A stretch of 64,000 nt of DNA from Leptodontidium sp. MPI-SDFR-AT-0119 (Eukaryota; Ascomycota; Leotiomycetes; Helotiales; Leptodontidiaceae): NCBI GenBank assembly GCA_020726505.1, contig JAHLEZ010000002.1, positions 2,418,001-2,482,000 on the forward strand. The letters are read 5' to 3'. The position numbers and the translations under genes are program-made. The notes under the pieces are model-generated. The model was not told where the DNA came from and did not search any database. It saw nothing but the letters and a program-made list of their open reading frames with translations. Below, piece by piece: positions 22,762-35,493 of the stretch (the first letter of the stretch is position 1; each line of letters opens with the position of its first letter).

Positions 22762-25700
22762 TCATGCGAAACCAAAGTACTCGCTTCCGGCGGTAATGGC
22801 AGTGAGGACTTGCTTGCGAAGAGTCTCATAGCTTTCGTACTCTGGGAGATCGAGTTCTGTGATATTGTTAGCCATGTTTGAGCTACAGATGGGGGCAGAA
22901 AAGTTTACGGTTGAAGCAAGTATGAGAACTTGGAAGCCTATCCTTGTTACCGTAATCACGGTGGATGTTGAATCTGCTGAAGCCATTCATGCCCTCCAGT
23001 TCCTTGAAGCCATTCAGAGGCACCTTGCTAGTTCCGGTGACGAATTGTAGAAGCTTGGCGCGCTCTTCCTTGTCGTATGAACGGACAGCTCGCCAGAACC
23101 ATTGGATCTGGGGGGAAGAAGCTGTGTAGTTGTGGTACTCCGTGTTACTCTTCCAGTCGTCGACATCGATCTCAGGAAGACCTGAAATCAACAGCTCAAG
23201 TTCTTGCTCGTTGAAGATGGCAACCAGTTCAGCGGGAATGATATCGTGGAAGCCTGTCCATTATTAGCATACACTATTAAGCCGGACGAGGGGAAACTTA
23301 CCCTTCAGGAACTCGTCCAACTGCTCCTTAACAGATCCAGTGAGTCTGAATTCGGTCATCAAACGGACATACTCATGCTTGTTCGCATCGGTGACGGGGA
23401 CGTTTCGGCCATCTTCAATGAAGTCAACTGTCTCGGTGACACCAAAGCGCTCTTGCTCAGTAGAGAAGGTCTCTGTAATGATGTCCGTGATGTCGTTCTC
23501 AAGCATCCAGATGAGTGACTTGTAGTAGTCCAAATCGAGAGACTCCATGTCCTTGACGGAAACAGACTTTCCAAGAATGCGCTTGTACACAGCTCGACTG
23601 AAATGGCAATCCAAGACACGACCCTCGTAAAGAGCCTTGCCAATGATACGACCAATGAACTTAAAGAACATAAGATGCTCCTCGTTGATACCACTGGAAT
23701 GATTGGGATGGAATGTAGTTCTGTCAGAAGAAACAGGAACGAAGAGAGCGTATCCCGGATCGAACATCTGTCGTGAAAGTACTTGGAACCATTCACGGGT
23801 AACACCGCCAGCATCAACACCTTCCTCGCCATGGAATCGGATGCTGAGCTTGCCATACTTCATTTGATCGCCAGTTTGGAAGTAGAGAGACTTGAAGGAA
23901 TCGTGGAAGACCTGGTCTCGGCGAACAGAAAGTTGTAGAGGAGCGAAGGATTGGCGGGAATTTGGTGCCTTGGCGTGAATGCTCCGAGAAAAGTAGTTGC
24001 GCTTGTTGTCGAACTCCAAGACCTTGGGATTCTTGACTAGGAGAGAGAAAGTACCCGACATCAGCTTTGGAGTGTGTCGGACCAGATCATTCAGAATCTT
24101 GCGGTGCTCCTCAGTGAAGGTATAGAACAAGCTCTCCATTTGGCTTTCGGGAGGAGGGCTCGTCAGTAGCATATCCTTTCCGAGTTGAGTTCGAGAAATC
24201 GGAGTGTCCTTCAGTGTGGTGTTCTTGCACACAACCATCAATGCCTCAATGAGAGGAAGCAGAATGGTGGCGACATTGAGCATATGCTCTCGTTGTCTGA
24301 TCGCACTTAGACAAGCGCTTAGTCGGTCCCACATGCGGCCAAAAGTAGGATTCTCGTAAAGTGAAGACAAGAGATCCTGTTTCTCAACCAGCTGCGACGA
24401 TTCACCCTCAACCTCGGCCTCGGTTGGCTTGTCCTTCTTCTCACGCTTTGGATCGAATAGATGATCAAGAGCAGTCAAGACTCTGAGAAGCTTGTTTTGA
24501 TCCGAGCCACCAGGAGAGAACTTGGCGAGTGCCACGCCTTGAATCTCAGTACCAGTTGTAGCCTTCTCAATCTGTGGAAGAAGTTCCTCAAGATCAACCA
24601 GGATAATCTCACCAAGTCCTTGTGCCTTGGAAATAAGCTCGCGTCCAAAGACAGCCTTGGTATTTGGGATGGTGGAAAGATTTTTGATGGTTGAGAGGGT
24701 TTCTCGGAATGTCTTTGAAGAGCATTCGCGAGCAACGAAGATGTTGATGACAAGCTTCAGGTTGTGCTCTGGAATGACTGGTGGCGTGAATACGGTGACC
24801 TTCTTCTCCTTTGCCTTTTCCCCCTCTTTGGCAGCTTCTGGCTTTGGGTCTTGAGCAGCTGGAGATGTTGATGCCTCGCCAGCTTCAGGTTGAACTTGCG
24901 CAACTTCAACGGCAGGAGATGCCTCAGAGACAGGAGCATCTGCTTGGGGCTCGTTGGGTCGATCAGTCGTAGTTGTCGTAGTCTCCGGTGATGCAACAGA
25001 AGGAGCGGCCTCAACGGCAGCAGCGGCTTCGGCAGCTTTTTTCTTTGCCTCCTCAGCCTCCTTTTGCTTGCGTTGAAGGCTTTGAAGTGGAGAGGTGATC
25101 ATATTTAGGAGTGTGGAGAGAGACTCCATGACGGACGAGCTCTCCATGATGAGATCACGACCCAAGAGACTTAACAATGAATTGAGAGCGTACTTGGCGG
25201 CCTTGTTCTCCTTACCCTTGCCTTTGCGGCTAACGCTACGCTTAAGACCTTCAACAGTATTGTGCTCGGTCAAGAAGTATGCGGGAATGTGAGGGTTGAC
25301 TTGGTTGAGCGAAACAAGAGCGGCCAAGCATTGTTGCACGACCATGAGAGGGGAGGCTTCAAAGGTGGTCTGCGTAACGGGTCCTAAGGTAGTAAGAGCT
25401 CTCTTCAGGGATTGTGGCTGAGGAGTCTTTGGTTGTGCGTCCTTTGGCTGCTTGGCTCTCAACGAGAGATGGGCAAAGCTTCTCTCAACAGCAGTCATAT
25501 CGACACTGCCATCTTGGAGGATGTGCAGAAGAGTGCTGATAACCTCGTTTCTGTTGTGTCGGTTCAACGAGATATTTTGGAGAACAGAGTTGAGTGTGCT
25601 TCGAAGGCTTCCATGCTGGAATATGAACATCAGGCGCAAAAGTGTTGCAATACCAGACTTGTCGAGCATCTGAACAATGGCGCGGCGTTGAGGTCTCTCG

Positions 25701-28700
25701 GCGTTGGGTTGACGAGGCTCGCCGGCTGCTGGGACTCTGCGTGCATATTGAGCTGGCATTCTACCATGACCAGCTTGCTCTCGTAGAATAGCGCGAGCCT
25801 GGGCGGCGAGTTCGGGTGGAAGTTGTGCCAGGGTCTCGTCATCCTGCTCCATGAGCACTTGATTTCTCAATGCTGTAGGCAGAGTAGCCAGAATGGTGGC
25901 AGCGTCCATCTCACCAGCAACAACAGCTCCACCATTAGCGGCTGCAGCTGCACGGTTGCGCTCTTCACGTTCGCGACGTCGCCTATCTTGTCTCTCTTGC
26001 TGAATGATCTCGTCACGAATGTCATCTGGCAGGGCATCAAGGAATTCTTGATCGATATCTGTAGGTTGAGCTCCGGTTGCGGCAGCCGTGGACCGTCGCT
26101 CGGCAACTGCCGACATGATGACTTCTTCTCGAATGTCATCTGGCAGCTCAGCTAGGAAATCAGCATCAACACCCAAGTCCGTAATGTCCAACGGAGCACC
26201 ACGAATCATAGTTGTGATTCTAGGACGATCAGCAGCAGGAGCCTCTTCAGCTTGGTCGGCGGCTTCTGGTTGCGCCGGAGCTTCTGATTCAACACCATCC
26301 ATGGCATCCAGATCTGGGTTCTCAGCAGCACCTTGAACATCATTTGCCTCTTGCTCGGGGCCTCGAGCAGCAAGTGCCTCAGCAGCGACTCGCTCGGCCT
26401 CCTCTCGCTCTTCGGCTTCTTTCTTCTCCTTCGCAATTCTCTCCTCTTCGGCCTTTGCAATTCGCTCGTCCTCAAGTCGCTTCAATCTCTCCTCCTCATC
26501 CTTGCGAGCCTTCTCAGCCTTCTCAGCCTCGGCTGCCTTGGCCGCCTTGTCGAGCTCGATGGCAGGGGGAACAAGATGTGACAGGATGGCAGCGGCAAGG
26601 TCGTTGGATCTCTCCACTGCAGTCGCGCCAAATATAATCCGAGACTCGTCCAACCATCTAGAAAAGGTGGATTGAGGTGTGAAGAGAGTGGCATTTCCAG
26701 GCTCGGCGGGCTCGCGATGTCTATCGTATCGAGATGGGCGCATGCTGAACATGGCTTGAAGATCGGGTGGGAATGGCTGACCTGGGGCAGCGGTGATGTG
26801 GAATTGAAGCGCTTGGCCATGTCGTGCAATGTGACCTGGCATAGGCGGTAAGGATCTAATGACTTCATCCAACAGAGCAGCTGCTGCAGGGCTCTCACCG
26901 AAGTGTCGGCCACCAATATCTAATATCTCGCCACCTGGGCCACCCATAGCTTGGATCCAACTTCCCATAGAAGGCATGCGGCCGGAGCCATCTCGGCTTG
27001 GTCCACCAGGATGTGTTCGCTGAAGTAAGGGGTTGACCCCATCGTCTCCTGCGCCACGAGAAAGGGGTGCACCAGGTCGATGCGATCTGTATGACGATCG
27101 ATAGTCTGGAACTGCATTTGGATTAGTTCTGTCTCTGTGTGGGAGGAGGGCTTCCAGGCTGTCTTGAGAATCCAACAAGCGCTGCAGAAAATCTCGCGTA
27201 GACTGAAGCGATCGGGCTAACGTACCACCCAGCGGATCACGAGGACCGCCAGTGAATCCTGGTGGGAATGGTGAGAAGCCACCACGAGGACGGCGATGAA
27301 CAACCATTGCCGGCTCAACCTCATCTTGCCAACCAAAGTTACCTCCAGGGCCATCAACTACAAATATTCTTGTCAGTGGGGAAATCGGCTCTAGGGACAA
27401 AGTAAACTTACGTGCATGGTGATCAAAGAACATCTCCTCATCCATCTCATCCTCATCCTCCTCGTCTCCTATAACGAGTTAGCACGAAGTGTCGTCTTTC
27501 TACCGAGTCGAAAACATACCTTCATCATCGTCATCCTCAACATACTCTCCAGGAACACGCTCCTCATCTTCGTCATCATCAGGGTCCATAGCTTCAGCCT
27601 CCATGCGTTCGATGATCTCAGCGGCATCAACATCTCCACCAAGAGCGCGAACAAGGTGGCCAATTGGACCACCCATTTCCATATCATGCATTTGTTGTTC
27701 TTCGGCATCAGCGGCTTGGCCCTCGTACTCTTCCTCCTCTCCATCATCATCATCCTCGTCATCACTCTCCCACTCGCCTAAATCCTCTTCAGCGATTTCT
27801 TGGATGTTTCCGGCCTCATCGATGATTTCAACCCGACCATCATCGTCTTCCGAATCTTCCTCATCATCGCCGCTACTTGAGCCGTCTTCATCATCTTCAT
27901 CATCGTCAGCCATGATGACTTCGACGTCAAGGCCGTGGTCCCCATCCACGCCCTCGATAGGACCCATGCCTTCCATGCCTTCGATTTCCTCGTCTTCATC
28001 GCTGATGTTGTCTTCATCATCTCCAGGGCCGTCCTCATCATAGTCCATTTCATCTTCGTATTCGCCCTCGTACATCTCCTCGTCTTCATCATCGGATTCT
28101 GACGAAGAGTCCCCCTCTCTGCCGTATTCGAGCATACCAAGAGTCGAGTTTCGGAATAAATCAGGGGTTTCTTCACGATCGTCTTCGGGTTCGGACATCG
28201 AAGTTGCGGATTCAATCTCATCCTCGTCGCCTTGACCGGCTGTGCCAGAGATCAAAGATAGATCGCTGAGGTTGACTGCAGCGGTGGTCAAAATTTTGAG
28301 AGGACGCAATATGTACTTCACAGCGCGCTTGGCGCCAGGGAAGTTGAGATCAACATCCGCAATGGAAGCAGTCAGAGCTGCAACGTAGCCCTTCTCGAAC
28401 ATGATACGGCGAAGTTGCTTTTGAGATATGTTGGCAAGCGAAGTGTCTGTGGGGCCAACGTTCTCCTTTCCGCTCATGACGTGATTCATGAGGTCTGCGA
28501 GGGCTAGCATTCGGGCATACTTGACATCTAGAGGTTCAGTGGATGTGCTTGCTTGGGTGTACGCCTTCAGAACGTTTTCCAGGACAAATCGACGAACAAA
28601 CAGTAAGTCTGGCTCATTTTCGCTATCATACGGCTCACGACCCTTGTCAACAGGTTGTTCACCAGTCTTGCACAGAAGTGCCGTAAGCACAGAATCTGCC

Positions 28701-31700
28701 CAGTTTGAAGTGACAAGCTTCTTGCGTAAAGTCGTGTTTTCCGCATGGTCCAATGTGCCAAGAGGAATGAGGTCAAAGAGAAGGTAGTTGACCACACTTG
28801 ATCGAGGCTTGGACGGGGTCATGGACTGAGGTGGAGCGCTGCGCTTGAAATTGATAAACTCAATCTTGGTACGGTTGTATGATGATAACAACTCCGTAAG
28901 ACATTGAAGAATGAAACATCTGTAGATGTATATTGGGTGCTCTTCGGCCTTGAACTCTGGCTTTGAAGTTGACTTGGACTTGTCCTTGGCCGCGATCGGT
29001 TCCGGATCGGATGATGGAACTGAATTGAGGATATCAGCGTTGGCAGGTGAGCTAGTCTCGGCAGTGGTAACAGTTGGTGTGGGGTCTTTGTCCTCGACAT
29101 CTCGGTAATTAAGAAGCTCGCAGAGCAAGAAGTGAATGACACCGTCAGGATTCTCAACCACTGGCAACTTCTGCTCATGCGTTGTTGGCTTGGAGACATC
29201 TGGCATCTCTGTGTCAGCGGCTTCTGTAGATGCCTTAACGTCTGACAGGGTCAAGTCCTCGGTGGCCTGAACAGTTGGCTGTACACCATCATCCTTGGTA
29301 CCAGGCTCGGGCGTAAGATCCTTCAATACCAAAGAGTGACCGCGGCCATCATGGGCTTGATATGTCCAACGATTAAATTTGACCATCTCATTTGTCACTT
29401 CGACGAACAGCTCAGGGTTTCGCAAAGCGATATGTGATAAGCCACGAAGATAGACCTTTTCGTCAATGCTGCGTGCTTGGCGATTGGTTTCCAGGAATGT
29501 CTTGATCTCTGCTCGCATGATTTGCTTCACAGTTTCGTCATCCTCGATGATGTGGCGAAGAATGATCATCAATGGGCCCTGAATCAAGGGGGAGCTCGAA
29601 CCAGCAAGTTGCTTGGCCATGACGAAAAGTCTCTGGATATTCTTCTTCTCCCCAATGCTTTGTGCGATAGATCGAGTTCGGGTTAAGATAACGAGAATTC
29701 GCAACACAGCAAGCGCTAGGCTTTCATCCTTGCCGATGCGAATCAGAATGTCAAGAATTGCTTCCAAAAGTTGGATCCGCTCTTCTGGTCCCACAGAGGG
29801 CTCAACTATCTCCAGTACGGGCGGCTCTGGAGTATCGTTCTCGTCCTTTGGCAACACCCATTTGGTCTTTTGTGGTCGAGCATCATCGCTCAAAAGCATC
29901 TCAACGATGAGTAGAATTTGTGCAACCCACGGCGAACGTTCATCAACGGCATGGTTTGGAGACAACTTGATGAATGTGAGCAGGGTGCTCAGGTTCTCCT
30001 TCAACTCATCTACAGCAGCAGCGTAGAACAACTTGTCTCTCAACATGAGAGCAAGAAGATGGGCGTAAGCAGCAACCTTCTTGCCGGTTGCCCGAAGATC
30101 CTCTTCACCAGCAAAGGACATCAGAGCAATGACCAAGGTCTCGCTTACGACTTTTCGTTGTGTTGGTGGATCATCCGACTTGTTGACTACAGTAGAGATC
30201 AAATCCGAAACTTCGAAGGTCACGTCCCCATGAGCATTGATTACGTCAAGACATTTATCGATGAGGTTATCTCGAATGAGCGCTCGTTCGTCGTTCAGGT
30301 CATCAACTGTAACGCGTTTCAGCGGGGTCTCAACCTTTGAAGGTGGGTTCGGAGCCGATGAGTCTGTCGGAGTTGGATCTAGGGACACATCTTGACCATC
30401 GACTCCTCTGTTCGCATAGTTGTTGGCAACTTGGGCCAATGCCTGGTCAAGGCTACCGGCATCGCTAGATGGTGTAGCAGCGGCGGGAGGTACGATGTCA
30501 TTGAGACGACCAACAATGTCCATCACGCTACCTGCCATCGCGTGATCTTCAGGAGTTGCGGTACCAGTCGAGGCGGTAGTCTGAGGGCGGGAAGTTGGAT
30601 TCGCCTCCGGAGTACGAGGTGCGATGTCGCCGACTGGAACTGGGTGTCGCAGTGACGGATCTGCACCAAACAGTCTGTAGTACTCCATGGCAGCTGCAAG
30701 GTTGTTATTGCAACGGTAGAGAGCCTCGTCTGCGAAATCGCTATCACCAGCATCGTTGTCGTTTGAGGCAGTCAATGCAGATTGGGATTCAGGGTTCGGC
30801 TTGAAGGCCCGGCGGACTTGCTTGTTGGGAACCGTCGGGGCATCACCTTTCTTATGCGCACCAAGCTCATTGTCGGCTGCCGCGATGGTTCGAATAACCT
30901 CAATGAGCTTTTCGGATATCTGACTTAGTCCCTTCTCAATGAGATCGGATCCCCATAGAGAGCGAACAACAGGGAGAATGGCCATTCGTAATTCCACGAG
31001 TAATTGAGGCGGCGAGAACACATCTGGAATCTCCAATCGTTTCTCTCGTTCAGCTCTACTCAGCAACGTCATGGTTTGGATCGCCTCGGTCAAATTTCTG
31101 CCATTCACGATTTGGCTGTAGAGGGAGAGGATACTCGTGGCTCCTGCAGTCGCCAGCTCATACAGTACAAACTCCTCGTGTTTCTTTTCATGGAACTCAG
31201 GCAGAGGAAGGGTGACCTTTCGGATCTCCGAGGTGAAAACCTTCAACATGTGGTTGAGAGTGTCCAAACCACCATGATCCTTGAAAGCTTGCAAGACAAT
31301 GGTGATAGTCTGAATCGGACGTTCATTGTGGCGCGAATCTAGGGTATGGTCAGTGCGGTTCTGTTCGGTGCATAACATAATCAGGCAAGGGTGCTTACTC
31401 TCAATCAACATGTCCTTCAGACAATGCAGTATTCCGATCCAGTACGAGAAATTCTCTGGGGAGTACTCTTCCTCAGATGGAGTGAGCTGGCTCAAGATCG
31501 ACTCCACCAATGCATCCGCCACGGCTAGATAGCCCTGCTTCTGGAAACTGTCGGGGGTTCGCTTGGTTACTAGTGACTTGCCTAGAGTCTGGAAGAATGG
31601 AGTGATAACTCTGGTCATCTTTCCAAGAAGGTATCTGAGCGTCTGATAGTTCTTGAAGGATGGAGTTGCCTGCTCGCCTTTTGATACTGTCTTCGATAAC

Positions 31701-34700
31701 TTTTCCGAGGTAGAGGCTGGCTTGCTTTCGGTTGGTTCTGGCAAGTCTCCGTTCGTAGCACTGGCTGTTGGGGGAGAAACCTCGACGGCTGGCTCGACGG
31801 GCGGTTCAGATGGCACAGGGGAGTCAGCACTTGACTCACCAAACCCAGAGTCCTTGACACGACTTGAATGCTGCCACGAGTCTGGAACAGATTTCCGCAA
31901 TTGCATATCTTCTCTGAGAGAAGCGCCTAGCAGGGGACCAAGGGTCTTAACCAATCGTGCATAATAATCGGCAGCATTGACCTGGGTGAAGGCATTGGTA
32001 CTGCTTCTGCTGTGATTGAGAACCGACGCCTGGAAGCACATATTGATCGTGGGAATCAAGGAATGCAGGTTGACCAAGGCCTTTGCAAACTTCGTACCCT
32101 TCGAAAGAGTTCCAATGTCAACTGATTGCCGAGCATCTGCATTGACGAAAGGGGCAAAGAAGAAATTCTCTCCATCATGGGCGATGAATGGTTGCAGGTC
32201 ATCAGCAGCGTTCTGGGCTCTCTTCAATAGGGATGGCATTACGAGATGCGGCTTCGAGTCTGCAAGCTGGGCAATTACGTGGTGAAATGTGCGGCATGCA
32301 GCAGATTCCCCAAAGTCGTACGCGAGACATGGCGAGTTGGCAAGATTGAGGATGAATTCGAGACCACCTTTGTGGCAGAACTCAGCTCGAGCAGCGCTGT
32401 TGCCAAACATGGAAGAGAGAAATGTCGCAACAGCAGTGATGTAAGGAGTCATCGATTCGGACGAGTTGATATCAGCTGGGCTGGGCTTGACAGGCGCAGG
32501 TGCAAGAGAACTGGAGTCTGCATCAAGCATTTCCACATCGCCGCTATCATCAATAGCTTTCCCTTTACCCTTAATCGAACGGTCTACTAGAGAGAGGCTA
32601 ATTTGGTCATTGGCAACCACGGGTTGTCCCGACAGATCAGTTGTCCATAACTTGGCACCAATCTTATTGTTGTCGGCCTTCTTCTTGCACATATAGTCGA
32701 CTCGGGCAACCATGTTGACGATCGATGTCATGATCGCGTCCTTCAAAGGAGGATGGTGGCGAACAAGCTCATCAAAACTGCTGCCAAGGCTACTAGGTAG
32801 ATCCTTATTCAAATCCATACACTTGACGTGTTCAGGGCTCTCGAAGATCTCGAAGAATATTTCAAGTGCCTTGGACGCTTGGAACATCTTCATACCAGCG
32901 TTGTTCAGACATATGGCACTGAAGGCTTGTGGCACAATATTGATGGTCTCCGAGTTTGGCAAGATGCCACTTGCCAATTGTCCCTCACGTTGAGTCTGGA
33001 GCATACCTGGTGTGATTGGAGTGACTTTGTATGTCTCGTCGTTAACTTCATCCTCATCCTCGTCTGAAGGCGGAGATGGAGAATCATCGGTCGCAGTTGC
33101 ATCTGCCACTTCATCGCTCGGAGCGGGTGCCTCAGGCTGTGAAGTCTTTGGTTCCACCGGCATGATGATGGTTGTGCCAGTGACAGCTTCGAGCAGACCT
33201 CTGCTAAGTCCCGCTTCGGCAATAACTGCAAAACTGGTCGGCTCGTTGTTGATGAAGTCATTGAGAATGCTGACTGCATTGGTCCATACATTTGAACCAT
33301 AAAGACGCGCATTTCCAATGATCTGACGGAGGCTGCCAAGAAGCTGGGACGAATCGATCAAATTTCTCAAGAGGCGGTCGAAATTTCCACCATAGCCGCC
33401 TGCAGTTGACATCATATGATGGATAAACTTGAAAAGCCATTTCAAGGTTTGCTGCTGGGCAAAGGGAATATCGTAATCCACCATTGATGATCGATACTGG
33501 GTTGGCATTCCATTGCCAGCTGCCGCATTGTCCGAAGCAGCGCCAACCTCAAAGACGATCAAGCTGGAGACAGCATCAAGTCCATCAGCGCCAACAAGAG
33601 CGGTAAAGGCCTCTCGTGCGCTGTACATAATTGTGTCGAGAAAGGTGAGAACCGAGGGCTGGTAGCGCTCAGCGATGCTAGTCCGAAGGGCAAGGACTTC
33701 AACCAAGATAGGAATGAGTCCAGCGGTAACAAGATCGCTTCCAGTACGAGGATTGACGGACATGTTGGCGAGGAGTGAGAACAGGGCATCACGCCAAACA
33801 TCGTCTTCTGTGAGCTGTGATTCCTGCTCATCCTTGCCCATTTCCGCAACGGCCTTGCGGACTACGTAAAGGAGTACTCCATGGTTGACATTGGTGTTGA
33901 GAGCGGCACAGACATCCGGAAATTTGCTCTGTAGATTTGCCATTGCATCCAGTACCGTGAATGCTAAAGTCTGGATCGCTCGAGGCACTGCAACATCGCC
34001 GTCAGCAGGTGGATGGATCAACTCTGCAAGTTGATATATAAGCTGTAAGCGGCGCGGCTCTTCGCTGTCCTGCTTCAAAACACTCTCCAGAAATACGGGT
34101 TCGGCTTGGATGTATGCCAGATTTGCGATAGCCAACAATCTGACAGATAAAATTTGGCGTCTCGTCTCTACAGAGGTTGTCAAGGCATCCGCAACACGAA
34201 GCTTTGTCAACAGCTCGTATTTCTGGTCAACTGGCAGATCCGACATATGTTCAGCCAGGAGTGCATGCAGGCCAGTAGACTTGATCTTCGAAGAGGAGAT
34301 CTGAATGATTTTGAAATTAGGACGTGGGGTATCTTCAGTATTAACAGTAGGAAACGTAGAAGCACGTGGTAAGGTGGATGGGGACTCGTCGCTGGCAGTA
34401 TGTCTATCAGCGCGTGTTGAGCCCGGTCCGAGATTGGATCTCCGTGAAGGCGTTGGAGTTGTGGGCATGCCTGGGGGAGGAGTGTAAAGTGCCGGAGCTG
34501 GTGTGTTGGTGGTTCCATTGGTGTCTGGTTCAGCATTCGTCTTTGGGTAGAACGTGAGCTTCACATCTCCCCACTGGTCCCAGTCTGTCTCGGAGTTTAG
34601 TAGAGATGGTGCACCATTCCGAACGCTCTTTGGGCTACTACTAATACCAGATCCACCCTTGACAATCGTAGCCAGCTCGCTAGCATACACTGTACTTGTG

Positions 34701-35493
34701 GCGCTCTTTTGTGCTGTTGAGGTACTGAAAGCTGCCTTCTCCTTGCCCTTGACACCCGGGGTAGCCGGAGTTGTGGGTTGTACAGACTCCACCGGGCTCG
34801 TGACGCTCTTCGAGAATGGAGAGGCCAGCTGCAAGACACGGTCTAGGTTGATATTGTAGTGGTTGGCTAGAAGGGCATTGCTGGCAGTGCGACCTGGGAG
34901 ATTCATGCGCTTCAGAGCCGCTTGGTATCGCTGGGCCAATTCCGAACCTAGCTCTAGTGTACATTGGAGGAGAGACAGAGACGTGCTGTTCAACAATTTG
35001 TTGAGGTGTGAACTGCTTGCGTAGACGCTTCGATTTCCGCAGTTCTGCAGGAGCAACTTCGAAAAGTTCAACAGTGACTCCACCAATTCCCTATCTCCAT
35101 CGACGGAAAATCCAAGTCCTTCGAGATCCTGTCTGGTCGGGGGGGCTTCATCTTTCTGGCCCAAGCCAGACTGGAGAACGTTGCAGGTGAAGTCTCTGGT
35201 CTGAGGATCCTCCAACTTGTATTCAGAACAAAACATGTCGAGGATATCATCGAAGCGGTTAAGGAGGGGAATCCAGTGATAGAGGTCGCCCCGGGGAAAT
35301 GGCCATCTTGATGGGAAAGTTGCGATATGTTGTGGGAGGAGGGGTAGAGGAACAGTACACGCTGCGTTGCGGAACTCCTTGACGAACGGGGACTGCAGGT
35401 TCAGTCAGTAGGGTAGTAGTCAAATTGGAATGATCTTGAGCTCACCAGAGATTCGGCATGCCTCGCCTGCATAGTCTTCGTTACTCTGACCAT
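22762..35493 (-). CDS. TOM1: Giant HECT E3 ubiquitin ligase, TOM1/HUWE1 type
   Basis: Seven exons: 35493-35446, 35392-31399, 31338-27520, 27468-27412, 27357-23302, 23253-22909 and 22856-22762. They sum to 12,414 nt, 4137 aa. The start [12 protein letters not shown] and the segment [22 protein letters not shown] match the N-terminus of fungal Tom1 (DUF908/DUF913 armadillo-like region). A UBA-like stretch ([22 protein letters not shown]) lies near residue 1500. A very long Asp/Glu-rich segment is encoded at 28100-27530, then DUF4414-type sequence with [10 protein letters not shown] repeats. The HECT domain is C-terminal, with catalytic Cys4104 in SSHTCFNQLDLPEY and the end EYFGFA. Tom1 ubiquitinates histones, Cdc6, unassembled ribosomal proteins and other clients in nucleus and cytoplasm. 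Introns are 48-60 nt; those at 31339-31398 and 27358-27411 are multiples of three without stops. Confidence 0.96.
27520..28110 (-). repeat. Extended acidic low-complexity tract inside TOM1
   Basis: Runs of GAT/GAA/GAG codons give stretches such as [13 protein letters not shown] and [13 protein letters not shown]. This is the charged region typical of HUWE1/Tom1 proteins, thought to help bind basic clients such as histones. Confidence 0.8.

Noticed and set aside
27489..28043. Ser-rich plus-strand ORF opposite the TOM1 acidic tract
   Set aside because: It is the antisense shadow of Asp/Glu codon runs in TOM1.
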